Below are positions 16,801-24,151 of a DNA stretch of 42,989 nt, piece after piece. Within the stretch, counting starts at the first letter, position 1. Each line of letters starts with the position of its first letter. The DNA is from a virus. The stretch lies in IMG/VR virus record IMGVR_UViG_3300042520_002405, positions 1 to 42,989 of that record. One strand, 5' to 3'. Made by a program: the position numbers and the translations under genes. A model generated the notes under the pieces. It was not told where the DNA came from, made no database searches, and saw only the letters and a program-made list of their open reading frames with translations.

Positions 16801-19800
16801 GTTGCACCTGTAATATCCGAAGTAGAGCTTGTAAACAAGCCTCCTCCTACTTGTGGTAAAGTAGCCACGCCTAGTTTGTCAGCAGCAGAAAGTAAACCTT
16901 CTACACTTTTAGAAATAGACTCACCAGAGCCTATTTCAGGAGCTTCTTTTATCTTATCACGGATACCTCTAAGTAGCTCGTTAGCTTCTCTTCTTTCTCC
17001 TCTTGTTAATTGACCTTCTTCCTCGTAAATGGATTTAAGCTCTTCAAGTCTATTAACAGACTGTTTTAAGCTAGCTCTCATGTCACCTACTTGGCTAGTA
17101 TTCAATCCTGTCAGGTCTACAGAATCTAATGTTTTAAACACACCAGAAAAATCAATATCACCAATAGTACTGCCTTTGAGAGGGTCTAGAATGCTTTCAA
17201 TCGATTTTCTAGCTTCTCTTCCACCTTCTGTAGTATTCGTAAAAAAGTCTGTAACACTATTTTTAAAGTTAGTCCACTTTTCAGATAGAGAGTCTCCTTT
17301 ACCAAAAAGCATCAAACCTAGTAAACCAACGCCAAGAATTACAGCACCTATTTTGCTAAAGATTACAGCAAAAATAGTGCCTACAAAACGTAATAGCATA
17401 ATACCTACTGTTACTAGTCCTGCTTTAAAACCTGCACCTAGTGCAGTTGCTACAGCAGCTTCAATAGCTAAACCAGCAATTAAGGCTCTAAATTGTAGTT
17501 TAACAAAGTTAACAGAAGAAATTACTAGTTTTCTAAAAGATCTAGGGCCCATAGCTCCAAAAAGCATTACCCCTAGCATTCCATACTCTAAAGCTGAAAA
17601 ACCTAAACCAAAACCAGAGCTAGCAGCATCCTCGCTAGCCATAGCAACTGTGGTAAATAACCCCAGAACTACTGCAGCTAACAAAGCAGCTCTACCTATT
17701 TTACCGAAAAGAACACTGCCAATAGTACCTAATGGACCGCCAATAGCTAAGGATCTGTTACGTAAACGACCCATAGACATAGTATACCAAGTAGTAAAAG
17801 AATAAACAGCATTAGCTAATTTTGTACCAAGAACAGTAGCTAAAGATCCGCCACCAATTGCACTATAATATTGGAATCTAAACCAAGCAAACCATGCTGC
17901 AATTCTTGCTTTTAAGCTTAAAGCTCCAGAAGCTGGCCACAAATAACCAGTAAGATTTAGCATTTTACCATTAACTGACATTAGCCCAGACATTAAACCA
18001 ATATAGTTTATAATAGCATCAAAAGTCTTAACTATTCCTTTAAACGTTCCACCTGCACCAAAAAGAAGTACAGAAACTAAACCCCCTACAGAAATAAAAG
18101 TGCTTACAGTGTTACCAATATCATTAAAAATACCAGGTATTAGGTTGAGTACTGCTATGACACCTAGCACAGCTGCAATAACAGTTCTACCTTTTCCTAG
18201 TAATAGAAATTGAAGTATGCCACTAGAACCAACACCACCTATACTCTTGCTTAGTAAAAGTGTTAAACCAGCATTGATTACTGTAGTAATCATTTTAAAC
18301 TTACCGAGAAGAGCTGCAATGCCTGCGCCAAATAAGGCTATTTCAATAATACTACCTATTCCTGGTGTTGCGCTTATAAGCAGACTTATAGATTTACCTA
18401 CAATACCTAATTGATCTAGTAAACCATGTGCAAAGCCTTTAGCTACATCTAGCAACCCTTGAAGTAATAATGGTAAATTGTCAAAAATAGCTTTGATAAT
18501 AGTACCTACAAGTTTACCTGCACTTTGACCGATATTTTCAAAGAAACCTTCATCGATTAAAAGTTCTCCAGAATTCTGTAGGACTTTATTTAAAACATTT
18601 GCTACTAAAGTGCCTAGCAATAATGTTTTTAAAGCTGCAAATAATTTAACCCCAAATAATTCGGCTAATCCAGTAACAATACCTGCTGCTAGTAAATTAG
18701 CAAGAACAGGTGCACTGTTGTTTAGCTCACCCCAAACAGAAAGAATTCCGCTAAGAAGTTTAGAAGCTAAATAAATTTCGGCTTTCTGAACAAAAATGAT
18801 CAGAGAATTTAAAGCTTGCGCTAAGTTGAGCTGAATATCTAAGGAGAAATCAAAACGAGTATTTGTAAGCTCTTTGAATTTATCTGATATTTTAGATTTG
18901 ATATCATCTAGCGCAGATAAGTCTATTTGTTCAAATAGGTTTGATAAGTAATCTTTTAAAAAGTCTAAATTAAGATTTTTAAAATCAAAATCAAGATCAA
19001 GAAGATTTGCTAAAGGGGAGTTAGAAAATAAACTTCTTAAAAATTTCAAAGTCTTAGAAAACTCTGTTTTAATTTTAGCACTAAAAGTGTTAATTATAGG
19101 GAGAGCAGTATCAAGAAGATAATTAGTCCACTTAACTATCCCTTCAATAGTATCTGGCCAAACAGAACCACCTACTAAGTAAATATAAAGATCATAGAAA
19201 GTTTTTCTAATTTTGCTTGAAAATTTAGTTATAATTTTTGTAACTTTAGTTAGACCTGAAGTTGCAAAAGCAGTTATATCATCAAAAGTATTCTTAGCAG
19301 CTTCTAACATTCTACCTAAATAAGCTTCAAAGATAAGAGCGCCAGAAAATAGGCTAACAATTACATTCATTGCTAGAAAGTTTTTAGTAAATTCTACTAG
19401 TAGTTTAGAAGAAAATTCAAGCAAGAAGCCAAAGTCTTCAAAGGTATCAAATCTAAATTCAATTAATTTTTGATCAAGTATGCCTAAATATCTTCCTGTT
19501 TCAACAAGAAAAACATTAGTTTGACGAACAATAGTAGTTGCAAAGTTAAATACGTTAAACCATCTTTTACCATAGTTGTCAATTGCAGAAGCTAAATCAT
19601 CTAAGTTTTGTCTAAGTTCTACTACGCTAGTAGACTGGAATACTTTAGTAAAGGCGCTAGATACACCTCCACCTAAGCTAGCAATCTCTAAAAAGGAAGC
19701 TCTAACAGCTAAAAGAGACCTAGTTACTGCAGCAAAAAATTCTACAGTTGGAATCTTAAATAATGCTAAAGAAAGCTGATCAAAAAGAGTAAGTACTGGA

Positions 19801-20888
19801 ACAATAACTTTAGGAAAAGAACTCCCAATTCTTCCTACGATTGCACCAAGTACGTTAAAGATACCCCCTGCAACTAATTGGATATCTTTGAAAGTTTGTA
19901 CGACATTAAGATCTTTTACACGTTCAGCTACTCTTAAATCAAGATCAACACTTGCTTCATTAAGTGTTCTAGAAAGATTTAAGGTACCTGCTGCAATACT
20001 TTTACTTAGTCCTAAACCCTTATCTACTTGCCCTATGTAGTTAGTTACCGCGTCTAAAAATACTACTGAAGACTTAGTAATAGAAGGAGCAATATTTTTA
20101 AATTCTTTATTAATTGCTGCGCCTTGATTAAGTAAAGCTTTCATTACTACATCAGCAGATAGCCCGCCTTCTTCAGCAATAGCTCTTAATTGTCCAATAC
20201 TAACTCCAAGTTCATCTGCAATTGCTGTAGCAATTCTAGGTGCTTGTTCAAGGACAGAATTAAGTTCTTGACCTCTCAATGCACCAGCACTAAGACCTTG
20301 GCCTAACTGGAAAATAGCAGCAGAAGCAGATTGAGCTGAACCACCAGAAATAGCAATAGCTTTTTGAACATTCTCAGTTACTTCAATAAGTGTTTCTGTT
20401 TCAACTCCAGCATCTCTTAATGCTAAGCCAAAACGATTAAAAGTTTCTACTGATCCTTCTACAGAGGTAAAGGTTTTTGCAGAAACACTAATTAACTTTT
20501 CTTGAGTTAGGATTAGGTTATCTGTTCTACCAGTAACTAACGCAATTCTATTTTCTAGCTCACTAAACTTAGAAGTAACACCTACAAACCCAGCAGTTAA
20601 TGCACCACCAGTTAAAGCTAAGGTTAGATTTCTTGCTAAATTAGAAAAGCCATTACTTAGCCCGTTAACAGAGCTAGCTAGTTCTTTATTTGTTTTTGAT
20701 AAGTCTTGTCTTAAAGACTTTAATTCTTGTGAAATTTGTTTGCTGTCGATGCTTTTGACACCAACGTTTGAAATGTTTTTAGATACTGCTCTAGACTCAA
20801 CTTCAAGAGTCTTAAGTCTAGTTGAGATTTTTTTAAGAGCAGATTCAATACTACTTTCATTAGCTACAATGTCAACTTCAATTGCCAT
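13821..20888 (-). CDS. Tape measure protein
   Basis: At 2355 residues this is the longest gene in the window. Residues 1-80 are coiled coil (LKKISTRLKTLEVESR). Residues 80-260 match the conserved tape-measure N-terminal domain (ALTGGALTAGFVGV, ALRGQELNSVLEQAPRIA, IAEEGGLSADVVMKALL). About 730-1200 is hydrophobic with repeated membrane-like segments. The C-terminus is Gly/Phe-rich and ends with FAEGGFVSG and MLSNGEYVVNAATTKRWLP, a common tape-measure closing motif. By the usual rule of about 0.15 nm per residue, the tail would be near 350 nm. No peptidase or transglycosylase motif was evident. The upstream hairpin may tune its expression. Confidence 0.95.
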   Translation of the reverse strand: MAIEVDIVANESSIESALKKISTRLKTLEVESRAVSKNISNVGVKSIDSKQISQELKSLRQDLSKTNKELASSVNGLSNGFSNLARNLTLALTGGALTAGFVGVTSKFSELENRIALVTGRTDNLILTQEKLISVSAKTFTSVEGSVETFNRFGLALRDAGVETETLIEVTENVQKAIAISGGSAQSASAAIFQLGQGLSAGALRGQELNSVLEQAPRIATAIADELGVSIGQLRAIAEEGGLSADVVMKALLNQGAAINKEFKNIAPSITKSSVVFLDAVTNYIGQVDKGLGLSKSIAAGTLNLSRTLNEASVDLDLRVAERVKDLNVVQTFKDIQLVAGGIFNVLGAIVGRIGSSFPKVIVPVLTLFDQLSLALFKIPTVEFFAAVTRSLLAVRASFLEIASLGGGVSSAFTKVFQSTSVVELRQNLDDLASAIDNYGKRWFNVFNFATTIVRQTNVFLVETGRYLGILDQKLIEFRFDTFEDFGFLLEFSSKLLVEFTKNFLAMNVIVSLFSGALIFEAYLGRMLEAAKNTFDDITAFATSGLTKVTKIITKFSSKIRKTFYDLYIYLVGGSVWPDTIEGIVKWTNYLLDTALPIINTFSAKIKTEFSKTLKFLRSLFSNSPLANLLDLDFDFKNLNLDFLKDYLSNLFEQIDLSALDDIKSKISDKFKELTNTRFDFSLDIQLNLAQALNSLIIFVQKAEIYLASKLLSGILSVWGELNNSAPVLANLLAAGIVTGLAELFGVKLFAALKTLLLGTLVANVLNKVLQNSGELLIDEGFFENIGQSAGKLVGTIIKAIFDNLPLLLQGLLDVAKGFAHGLLDQLGIVGKSISLLISATPGIGSIIEIALFGAGIAALLGKFKMITTVINAGLTLLLSKSIGGVGSSGILQFLLLGKGRTVIAAVLGVIAVLNLIPGIFNDIGNTVSTFISVGGLVSVLLFGAGGTFKGIVKTFDAIINYIGLMSGLMSVNGKMLNLTGYLWPASGALSLKARIAAWFAWFRFQYYSAIGGGSLATVLGTKLANAVYSFTTWYTMSMGRLRNRSLAIGGPLGTIGSVLFGKIGRAALLAAVVLGLFTTVAMASEDAASSGFGLGFSALEYGMLGVMLFGAMGPRSFRKLVISSVNFVKLQFRALIAGLAIEAAVATALGAGFKAGLVTVGIMLLRFVGTIFAVIFSKIGAVILGVGLLGLMLFGKGDSLSEKWTNFKNSVTDFFTNTTEGGREARKSIESILDPLKGSTIGDIDFSGVFKTLDSVDLTGLNTSQVGDMRASLKQSVNRLEELKSIYEEEGQLTRGERREANELLRGIRDKIKEAPEIGSGESISKSVEGLLSAADKLGVATLPQVGGGLFTSSTSDITGATEAVTKGTAPLSAFINIEELRGIDPIAAELADKLNFALSQGLSVDPKLIRNVNEMLADRIGQNTTGTMANMLATIGVQNNSVLREAQAQQESAAKQLVKDLDTAVMLASNRLSKEEAIATVQNLQRELGFDQLDTDEAQRLSIEGALLLQKKLNDLASRTVDFKGAAVPLFDESTAALFNTKQLAAQKSKAEKEFEILKNIYLSESGVLVDQINESLNLLGVDVNLSNFDTSRIGAFITGASKVLEAEAAYVASGFTSESKQNLDNAKQQLKFELLEYKSTIESVLSSVDTSMTLEDIFSSSLGTQTQIAILGKELLQINENMATEAYASLPLSIKDGIRDRKQSIVDQIYALFQAAAVETKTIDWFGSGRDLGSKINNIFSSIGVGNEALLPLTIIGPTQEAQAKDSLKAIEEAVQNLQTDLSNPTSLGMQDSIDDLVASMYTAENEFTTMIDRLEYAHSIVDNPIDFNKLLQLPGDKLKKISDLTMKLRLLRLQMLAIKIFGAITGSDILGDVSAVAAKIDGVMKELDFEVPDAPDSGGDKKTWWESFKEKTDALGLSLSEDLLAGLSTNGLNEMIAAGDRFKAAQDAINKSAAHEVELRKASLEQMRLARLEAIDALDDGTFAGVSAQFDALGAGLDTSFIGSLTPALLQYAQGVAKQIELLRIQSQTMAAGSVELQATTAAMDHLKMKLEELQSGAKVMSEAFESGMVNFLKGEQTFKGFLDGLLDTFTNTIIEKFSKGFTDSLFSGLGLDQLFNSLFTGALNLGSSAGTATAGGLGSLFGELGSSAQNPMYVQDVSAAAGGLMGAGSGSAGAGAQAGGGFFSNLFSGIQGFFGNLFGGIGNIFSSLFGSGGLGGLFSLFGGGSFLGGFAEGGFVSGAGTATSDSIMAMLSNGEYVVNAATTKRWLPFLETLNANDGRLPAFASGGLVGPSNPSAFKTVQENNNNKDKQQVFNINVSGDVSMQTRKEIARMIPEITAGVNMTNRERGSR

Positions 20889-20900
20889 TTTTTAACTCCT

Positions 20901-20936
20901 AAATAAAATAGCCCCACAGTATTTATACTATGAGGC
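20901..20936 (-). terminator. Hairpin terminator/attenuator just upstream of the tape measure gene
   Basis: The arms at 20911-20922 and 20925-20936 form an almost continuous 12-pair stem (two G-U in the minus-strand RNA) followed directly by TATTTTATTT. The tape measure ribosome-binding site (AGGAG) lies just beyond. Intrinsic termination here would cut transcription between the abundant tail and chaperone genes and the tape measure gene, which is needed in few copies. Confidence 0.65.
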
Positions 20937-20945
20937 ACTTTATGA

Positions 20946-21257
20946 CTATTTTTTTGTTGTTATTAGCTCTTTGACTTTGAAGCCATTATTCATCATAGTT
21001 CTTTCTATGAAATAACGAGGAGCTTGTTTTGAACTGCCTTTGTTAAGAATATCGATGTATTCTTGAGAATTTGAAATAGTAGCTGTAGTGCTATCTTTAA
21101 ACTCTAAAGACCAGCTATTTCTAGCTAAGCCTGTATCTACAGGTGTAGCATCTTCTAAATCTTCTAATAATTTTTTAGTTTGTTGTTTAAACTGCTGTTC
21201 TACTTCAGCTTTTATTTTTTTAGAAAAGAGAGTCCTATTAAAAGTAATATTAAGCAT
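20946..21257 (-). CDS. HK97 gp10-like tail/neck component
   Basis: This protein of about 103 residues uses the ATG at 21257, which has GAGGAG ten bases upstream; a frame extension to 21314 lacks such a site and would overlap the chaperone more. It contains LEDATPVDTGLARNSW, a later NSQEYIDILNKGSS, and a QAPRYFIERTM segment. This order (TPVDTG-L--SW, Y---l--Gs, aP--f) is typical of HK97 gp10-type proteins, which help join or complete tails. The location just before the tape measure is unusual, since gp10-like genes more often lie before the major tail gene. Confidence 0.75.
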   Translation of the reverse strand: MLNITFNRTLFSKKIKAEVEQQFKQQTKKLLEDLEDATPVDTGLARNSWSLEFKDSTTATISNSQEYIDILNKGSSKQAPRYFIERTMMNNGFKVKELITTKK

Positions 21258-21576
21258 TAAAAGGAATCTCCTCTGTAAGTTTATGTTTAAATCTTTCGAA
21301 GAATTTTTGGCCAACTGTAGTAGAGTTGTCTACTGCTTTGTTTTCATCTTCTATAACTTTTAAAGAGCTAAATAAATCACTTGGCTTTAGTTTAGATCCG
21401 CCAAAAGACATAGCAATAATTGCTGCTCTATTGTCTTCTCGCCATCCAACTGGTCTTCTCCTAAAGTATTCTGACCAGCCTAGCATTTCTTCATAAGACA
21501 ACTCATTAAGCTCTTGTAAAGTTAATTTTAAATTATAAGCTATCTCGTAGTAATTTAATTCTTCTTCACTGAGTCG
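21250..21576 (-). CDS. Tail assembly chaperone, frameshift-translated C-terminal part (lambda gpT-like)
   Basis: This frame has no credible independent start: the open frame's apparent Met at 21501 is a TTG, with no ATG before 21486. It joins the upstream chaperone without a stop through the slippery heptamer at 21576-21582, so translation is best explained by a -1 frameshift. That yields a fusion of about 209 residues: 101 from the gpG-like gene plus 108 from here, starting RLSEEELNYYEIAYNL. The SYEEMLGWSEYFRRRPVGW and REDNRAAIIA motifs match T-type tail chaperones. The fusion would bind the tape measure while the short form coats it during tail assembly. Confidence 0.87.
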   Translation of the reverse strand, partial: RLSEEELNYYEIAYNLKLTLQELNELSYEEMLGWSEYFRRRPVGWREDNRAAIIAMSFGGSKLKPSDLFSSLKVIEDENKAVDNSTTVGQKFFERFKHKLTEEIPFNA

Positions 21577-21878
21577 TTTCCCTCTGCCGAACGCACGCCT
21601 GCTAGCTCAAGTACTTTTTGAGCGAGATTTACTACTTCGTCTAATGGGAAAGAATCTAGTTCTTCATCTGTAAGATCTTCCGCACCTACAACACCCATAC
21701 GAATTACACTACGTTGGATTTGAAGGCCTGAATCGGTAGAGTCTTTTTCTTTAATAGCATCTAATTGTGATTGAAAGTCCTTTACCTGAGAAACAGTAAG
21801 CTTTTTTACTTCTACAGTTTCACCATCCATAAATTTAACTTTTACTGTTTTTTGTGCTTTACCGACTAGATGTTTCAT
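21555..21878 (-). CDS. Tail assembly chaperone (lambda gpG-like)
   Basis: This 107-residue protein follows the major tail gene and one small gene and precedes the tape measure, the standard slot for gpG-type chaperones. It has the typical N-terminus (VKVKFMDGETVEVKKLTVSQ) and an acidic helical C-terminus (LTDEELDSFPLDEVVNLAQ). Its start overlaps the upstream stop (ATGA). A GGGAAAC slippery site sits in correct phase seven codons before its stop and allows a minority of ribosomes to make the longer fusion. Confidence 0.85.
   Translation of the reverse strand: MKHLVGKAQKTVKVKFMDGETVEVKKLTVSQVKDFQSQLDAIKEKDSTDSGLQIQRSVIRMGVVGAEDLTDEELDSFPLDEVVNLAQKVLELAGVRSAEGNDSVKKN
21576..21582 (-). other. 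-1 programmed frameshift slippery site GGGAAAC
   Basis: On the minus strand the zero-frame codons read GAG GGA AAC GAC, so the heptamer G GGA AAC fits X XXY YYZ exactly. After slipping to GGG AAA the next codon is CGA and the frame stays open for 108 sense codons to 21250. Lambda uses the closely related GGGAAAG for gpG-gpT. Confidence 0.88.
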
Positions 21879-22102
21879 TCTTTATCTCCTAGAATATCTT
21901 CATTATTTTCGCGAATTGACTCAATCATAGAATTAAGTTTACCAAGATTAGCAAGAGTAGTCATTACTTCTTGTACTTTTTCTGGTTGACCTTGAAATTC
22001 AGGTAGCCGTGCGATTGTTTTTTGTGTAGAAATAGCTACACTAGATTGCATATGTTTTAATGTCTCTTTGATGACATAGTTATTTGAAAATGGTTTATTC
22101 AT
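21875..22102 (-). CDS. Small protein between major tail protein and tail chaperone
   Basis: This 75-residue, mostly helical protein (VIKETLKHMQSSVAIST ... NSMIESIRENNEDILGDKE) is of unrecognised family. It starts just past the hairpin downstream of the major tail gene and overlaps the chaperone start by four bases (ATGA), so the two are translationally coupled. A role in tail assembly is likely from position alone. Confidence 0.65.
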   Translation of the reverse strand: MNKPFSNNYVIKETLKHMQSSVAISTQKTIARLPEFQGQPEKVQEVMTTLANLGKLNSMIESIRENNEDILGDKE

Positions 22103-22123
22103 GTATATACCTATGTAAAGGTT

Positions 22124-22153
22124 GGCCCCTCAACTGACGTTAGTCAAGGGGCC
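22124..22153 (-). terminator. Hairpin after the major tail protein gene (possible weak terminator or mRNA stabiliser)
   Basis: The outer arms GGCCCCT (22124-22130) and AGGGGCC (22147-22153) pair perfectly, and on the minus-strand RNA the stem extends to about 12 pairs with two G-U. The following bases (AACCTTTACAT) are a poor U-tract, so partial termination or 3'-end protection of major tail mRNA is more likely than full termination. Confidence 0.5.
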
Positions 22154-22161
22154 TTCCTAAA

Positions 22162-22740
22162 TTAGCTTGTAGCAGTAATAGTGAAAGGACCGAAGAAGTC
22201 GGACTGGATTGAAAGAGCTACAGTAGCAGTTGAAGCGTCATCACGAGCAGGGTTGACAAGTAGTGATTCAACTTTACCTACGAAGTAGATGAGAGCATTT
22301 GGTACAGGAGCAGCAAGAGTACCACCAACGCCAGCAGTTAAAGCAGTAGTTAGCGCTGGGGGCTTAGCGGGAAGTAGTGCGAACTGGAATACCTTTGCAA
22401 CACCATCAGCAACTGCATCACCTAGGGTACCAGTTGAAGCGAAAGAAGCGTTGTTCTTTGCCCACTCTGAAGGGATGTAGTTAATGGTTAGTTCTAGGTC
22501 AGGGGCATCTGACTGAGCACCGATAGACTGGGTCTGAGCCTGGCCATAAACAGGAACTTTAACGATGTTAGCAGGAGTACCAAAGCTAGGCATGTCACGA
22601 ATATTGTCGATTTCGACAAAGTCTGCAGCAGTAGCAAAGTTAGCTTTAAGATTGCTCTCAGTTAGAGAGGTTGGAACTGCATCACGAGAAACAGCAAGAG
22701 CTGAGAACTGTGCAGCTGAAATTGAAGTTGGGAAAGTCAT
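22162..22740 (-). CDS. Major tail protein (tail tube)
   Basis: This 192-residue protein lies between the tail terminator and the chaperones. It begins MTFPTSISAAQFSALAVSRD and contains the tube-protein pattern of a target segment (DMPSFGTPANIVKVPVYG), a Leu-Glu-Leu strand (DAPDLELTINY) and an end region (ESLLVNPARDDASTATVALS then QSDFFGPFTIT). The hairpin immediately downstream and good codon content fit a highly expressed gene. It would polymerise into rings of the non-contractile tube around the tape measure. Confidence 0.87.
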   Translation of the reverse strand: MTFPTSISAAQFSALAVSRDAVPTSLTESNLKANFATAADFVEIDNIRDMPSFGTPANIVKVPVYGQAQTQSIGAQSDAPDLELTINYIPSEWAKNNASFASTGTLGDAVADGVAKVFQFALLPAKPPALTTALTAGVGGTLAAPVPNALIYFVGKVESLLVNPARDDASTATVALSIQSDFFGPFTITATS

Positions 22741-22743
22741 TAG

Positions 22744-23136
22744 TTATTCTCCATAGTAAGAAAAAGGAACAGAGTAATCTGCTCTTGAAAGAGTTGAGTC
22801 ATCGGGATCTGGTCCAATGAATTGTAAGGAGCTTACACTAGTTTGAATACCGTAAGCTAAGAATTGATTTTGGAATACAAGATCTAAGGAGTTAGCAATT
22901 GTAGTAGGTTCTTTTTGTCCACTACCAGCGGGGTAATAAATACTTACAATGACGAGACCAGTAACTAATTTGTTATCTCTATAGGCAAATTGATTTGCTT
23001 TTCCGGTTACAATGTTAAGCTTCAAAAAAGGAACGGCAGAGATTGTTCCTCGGTAATCAGCCGGATAAACGGGCAAATTTGCTAGTAAGTTATTTTGTGG
23101 TAACGAATAAAAAGTGTCTATGATATCTTGAAACAT
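22744..23136 (-). CDS. Tail terminator protein (gpU/DUF4128-like)
   Basis: This 130-residue protein starts at the ATG at 23136 (GGAG six bases before), overlapping the upstream stop as ATGA. An in-frame TTG precedes it. The sequence carries PYLKLNI-like (VPFLKLNIVTG), a strand VTGLVIVSIYYPAGSG and a final SRADYSVPFSYYG, as in phage tail-terminator proteins. It caps the finished tail and joins it to the head connector. Position just before the major tail gene supports this. Confidence 0.8.
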   Translation of the reverse strand: MFQDIIDTFYSLPQNNLLANLPVYPADYRGTISAVPFLKLNIVTGKANQFAYRDNKLVTGLVIVSIYYPAGSGQKEPTTIANSLDLVFQNQFLAYGIQTSVSSLQFIGPDPDDSTLSRADYSVPFSYYGE

Positions 23137-23471
23137 CAAACACTCCTTACTGTTAATTGCGTAATTCCTGGATAAGTCTCAAGTTTTTCAAACCGATAAG
23201 TCTTGTTTCCAAAACTAATAGTTGAATAACGAGAACCATCTAGATCTCTAGTTCTAATAACTAATTCCTTTACGATATTTAAATCTTTGTCTAACACAGA
23301 ACTAACTTCAATAAACTCCACTGAATAAGGTTGTTCATCAGAAATTAAAGTGCCTGTGCCGAAATTAAATCCTGTAGCTGTTTCTTCAAGAAGAACACCT
23401 AACTGTACTAAGTCACCAGCAGCTTGAAAGGCTTGATCAACTGCAGACTCTACTGTTTGTAGTAGGCTCAT
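23136..23471 (-). CDS. Head closure / head-tail connector protein
   Basis: This 111-residue protein uses the ATG at 23471, which overlaps the previous stop (TAATG) and has GGAGG eight bases upstream; an in-frame GTG at 23486 is less likely. It has a helical start (LLQTVESAVDQAFQAAG) and then beta strands (GNKTYRFEKLETYPGITQL). It sits between the adaptor and the tail terminator, the place of head-closure proteins. No firm family match, so the function is inferred from order. Confidence 0.7.
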   Translation of the reverse strand: MSLLQTVESAVDQAFQAAGDLVQLGVLLEETATGFNFGTGTLISDEQPYSVEFIEVSSVLDKDLNIVKELVIRTRDLDGSRYSTISFGNKTYRFEKLETYPGITQLTVRSV

Positions 23472-23971
23472 TAGTTTGACCTCCACCAGCCCCCTGCAGC
23501 AGTGTAACCTTGGCTAAAGATTAAAGGAGCAATAAGCTTATTAATCTCAGCAGGTACTAAAGGAACTTGAGGAGAAGAGCTTCTGCCAGCATCACTGTTA
23601 GCTAAGCTAATAGGACCAATACTGATAGAGTCATAAGTTACCTCATAACCTTTAATTACTGTTGGGTGTTTTACTAAGTGAAGTGCTAGATAAGCCACAG
23701 CTTTTTCTAGGCGAATAGGGATTTCTCCTTGTTCAACAGGAACATGAAGAGAAAGTACAGGATCAAAGAAACTAAGTTTAGCTCTAGGCCAAGCAAGAGA
23801 CTGAGACGACGTTACCGCCGTCCCAATCCATTCATTTTGGTCCAGAATTCGAGTTGCATCAACTAGCGCCTGTTCTTGAGCATCTGTATCTGCAGCTTCC
23901 CAAAAAGGGTTGTCTGCAAGATAATCGTCAGCAGACTCTAAGTAAGAGTTTTCAAATAAAATTAGCGCCAT
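23471..23971 (-). CDS. Head-tail adaptor protein (often misnamed DnaT-like)
   Basis: This 166-residue protein contains ESADDYLADNPFWEAAD, ALVDATRILDQNEWIG, LAWPRAKL and PIRLEKAVAYLALHL. The pattern matches a connector family found after the capsid gene in many siphophages and frequently annotated as a DnaT-like ssDNA-binding protein. Its location after the major capsid gene points to a gp6/gp15-type adaptor that docks below the portal. Confidence 0.8.
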   Translation of the reverse strand: MALILFENSYLESADDYLADNPFWEAADTDAQEQALVDATRILDQNEWIGTAVTSSQSLAWPRAKLSFFDPVLSLHVPVEQGEIPIRLEKAVAYLALHLVKHPTVIKGYEVTYDSISIGPISLANSDAGRSSSPQVPLVPAEINKLIAPLIFSQGYTAAGGWWRSN

Positions 23972-23985
23972 GATGCCTCCTCAAG

Positions 23986-24138
23986 TTAAGGTGCTACAGC
24001 TACACAGCGGCGAGCATAGCGACGTAGATGAGTCATTAGCTGATCATCGTTAGCTTCAAGCTTGAATTTAGTGATGAAAGCTTCTACGTCTACTGATACG
24101 CCAGTAGCGGTTGTTACATAAACTGGTTTTTCAGCCAT
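23986..24138 (-). CDS. Small hypothetical protein after the major capsid gene
   Basis: This 50-residue protein (starts MAEKPVYVTTATGVSV, ends RRYARRCVAVAP) has GGTGG six bases before its ATG and begins 14 bases after the capsid stop. The basic C-terminus (LRRYARRC) suggests binding to nucleic acid or to capsid proteins. It fits tightly between two structural genes, which supports it being real. Function unknown. Confidence 0.7.
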   Translation of the reverse strand: MAEKPVYVTTATGVSVDVEAFITKFKLEANDDQLMTHLRRYARRCVAVAP

Positions 24139-24151
24139 GATACACCACCGA

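Noticed and set aside
13852-19779. Long plus-strand open frames opposite the tape measure gene
   Set aside because: Low-complexity Pro/Ser/Lys/Ala-rich translations, typical shadows of a strongly coding opposite strand; no ribosome-binding sites.
13821-20888. Lytic enzyme domain in the tape measure protein
   Set aside because: No transglycosylase or peptidase active-site motif could be found by eye; hydrophobic segments alone do not show one.
21250-21501. Independent gene starting at the TTG at 21501
   Set aside because: No ribosome-binding site or ATG, and the open frame extends upstream into the slippery site; better explained by frameshifting.
23471-23971. DnaT-like replication protein
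   Set aside because: That name is often transferred to this family, but the location among head-tail genes argues for a connector.
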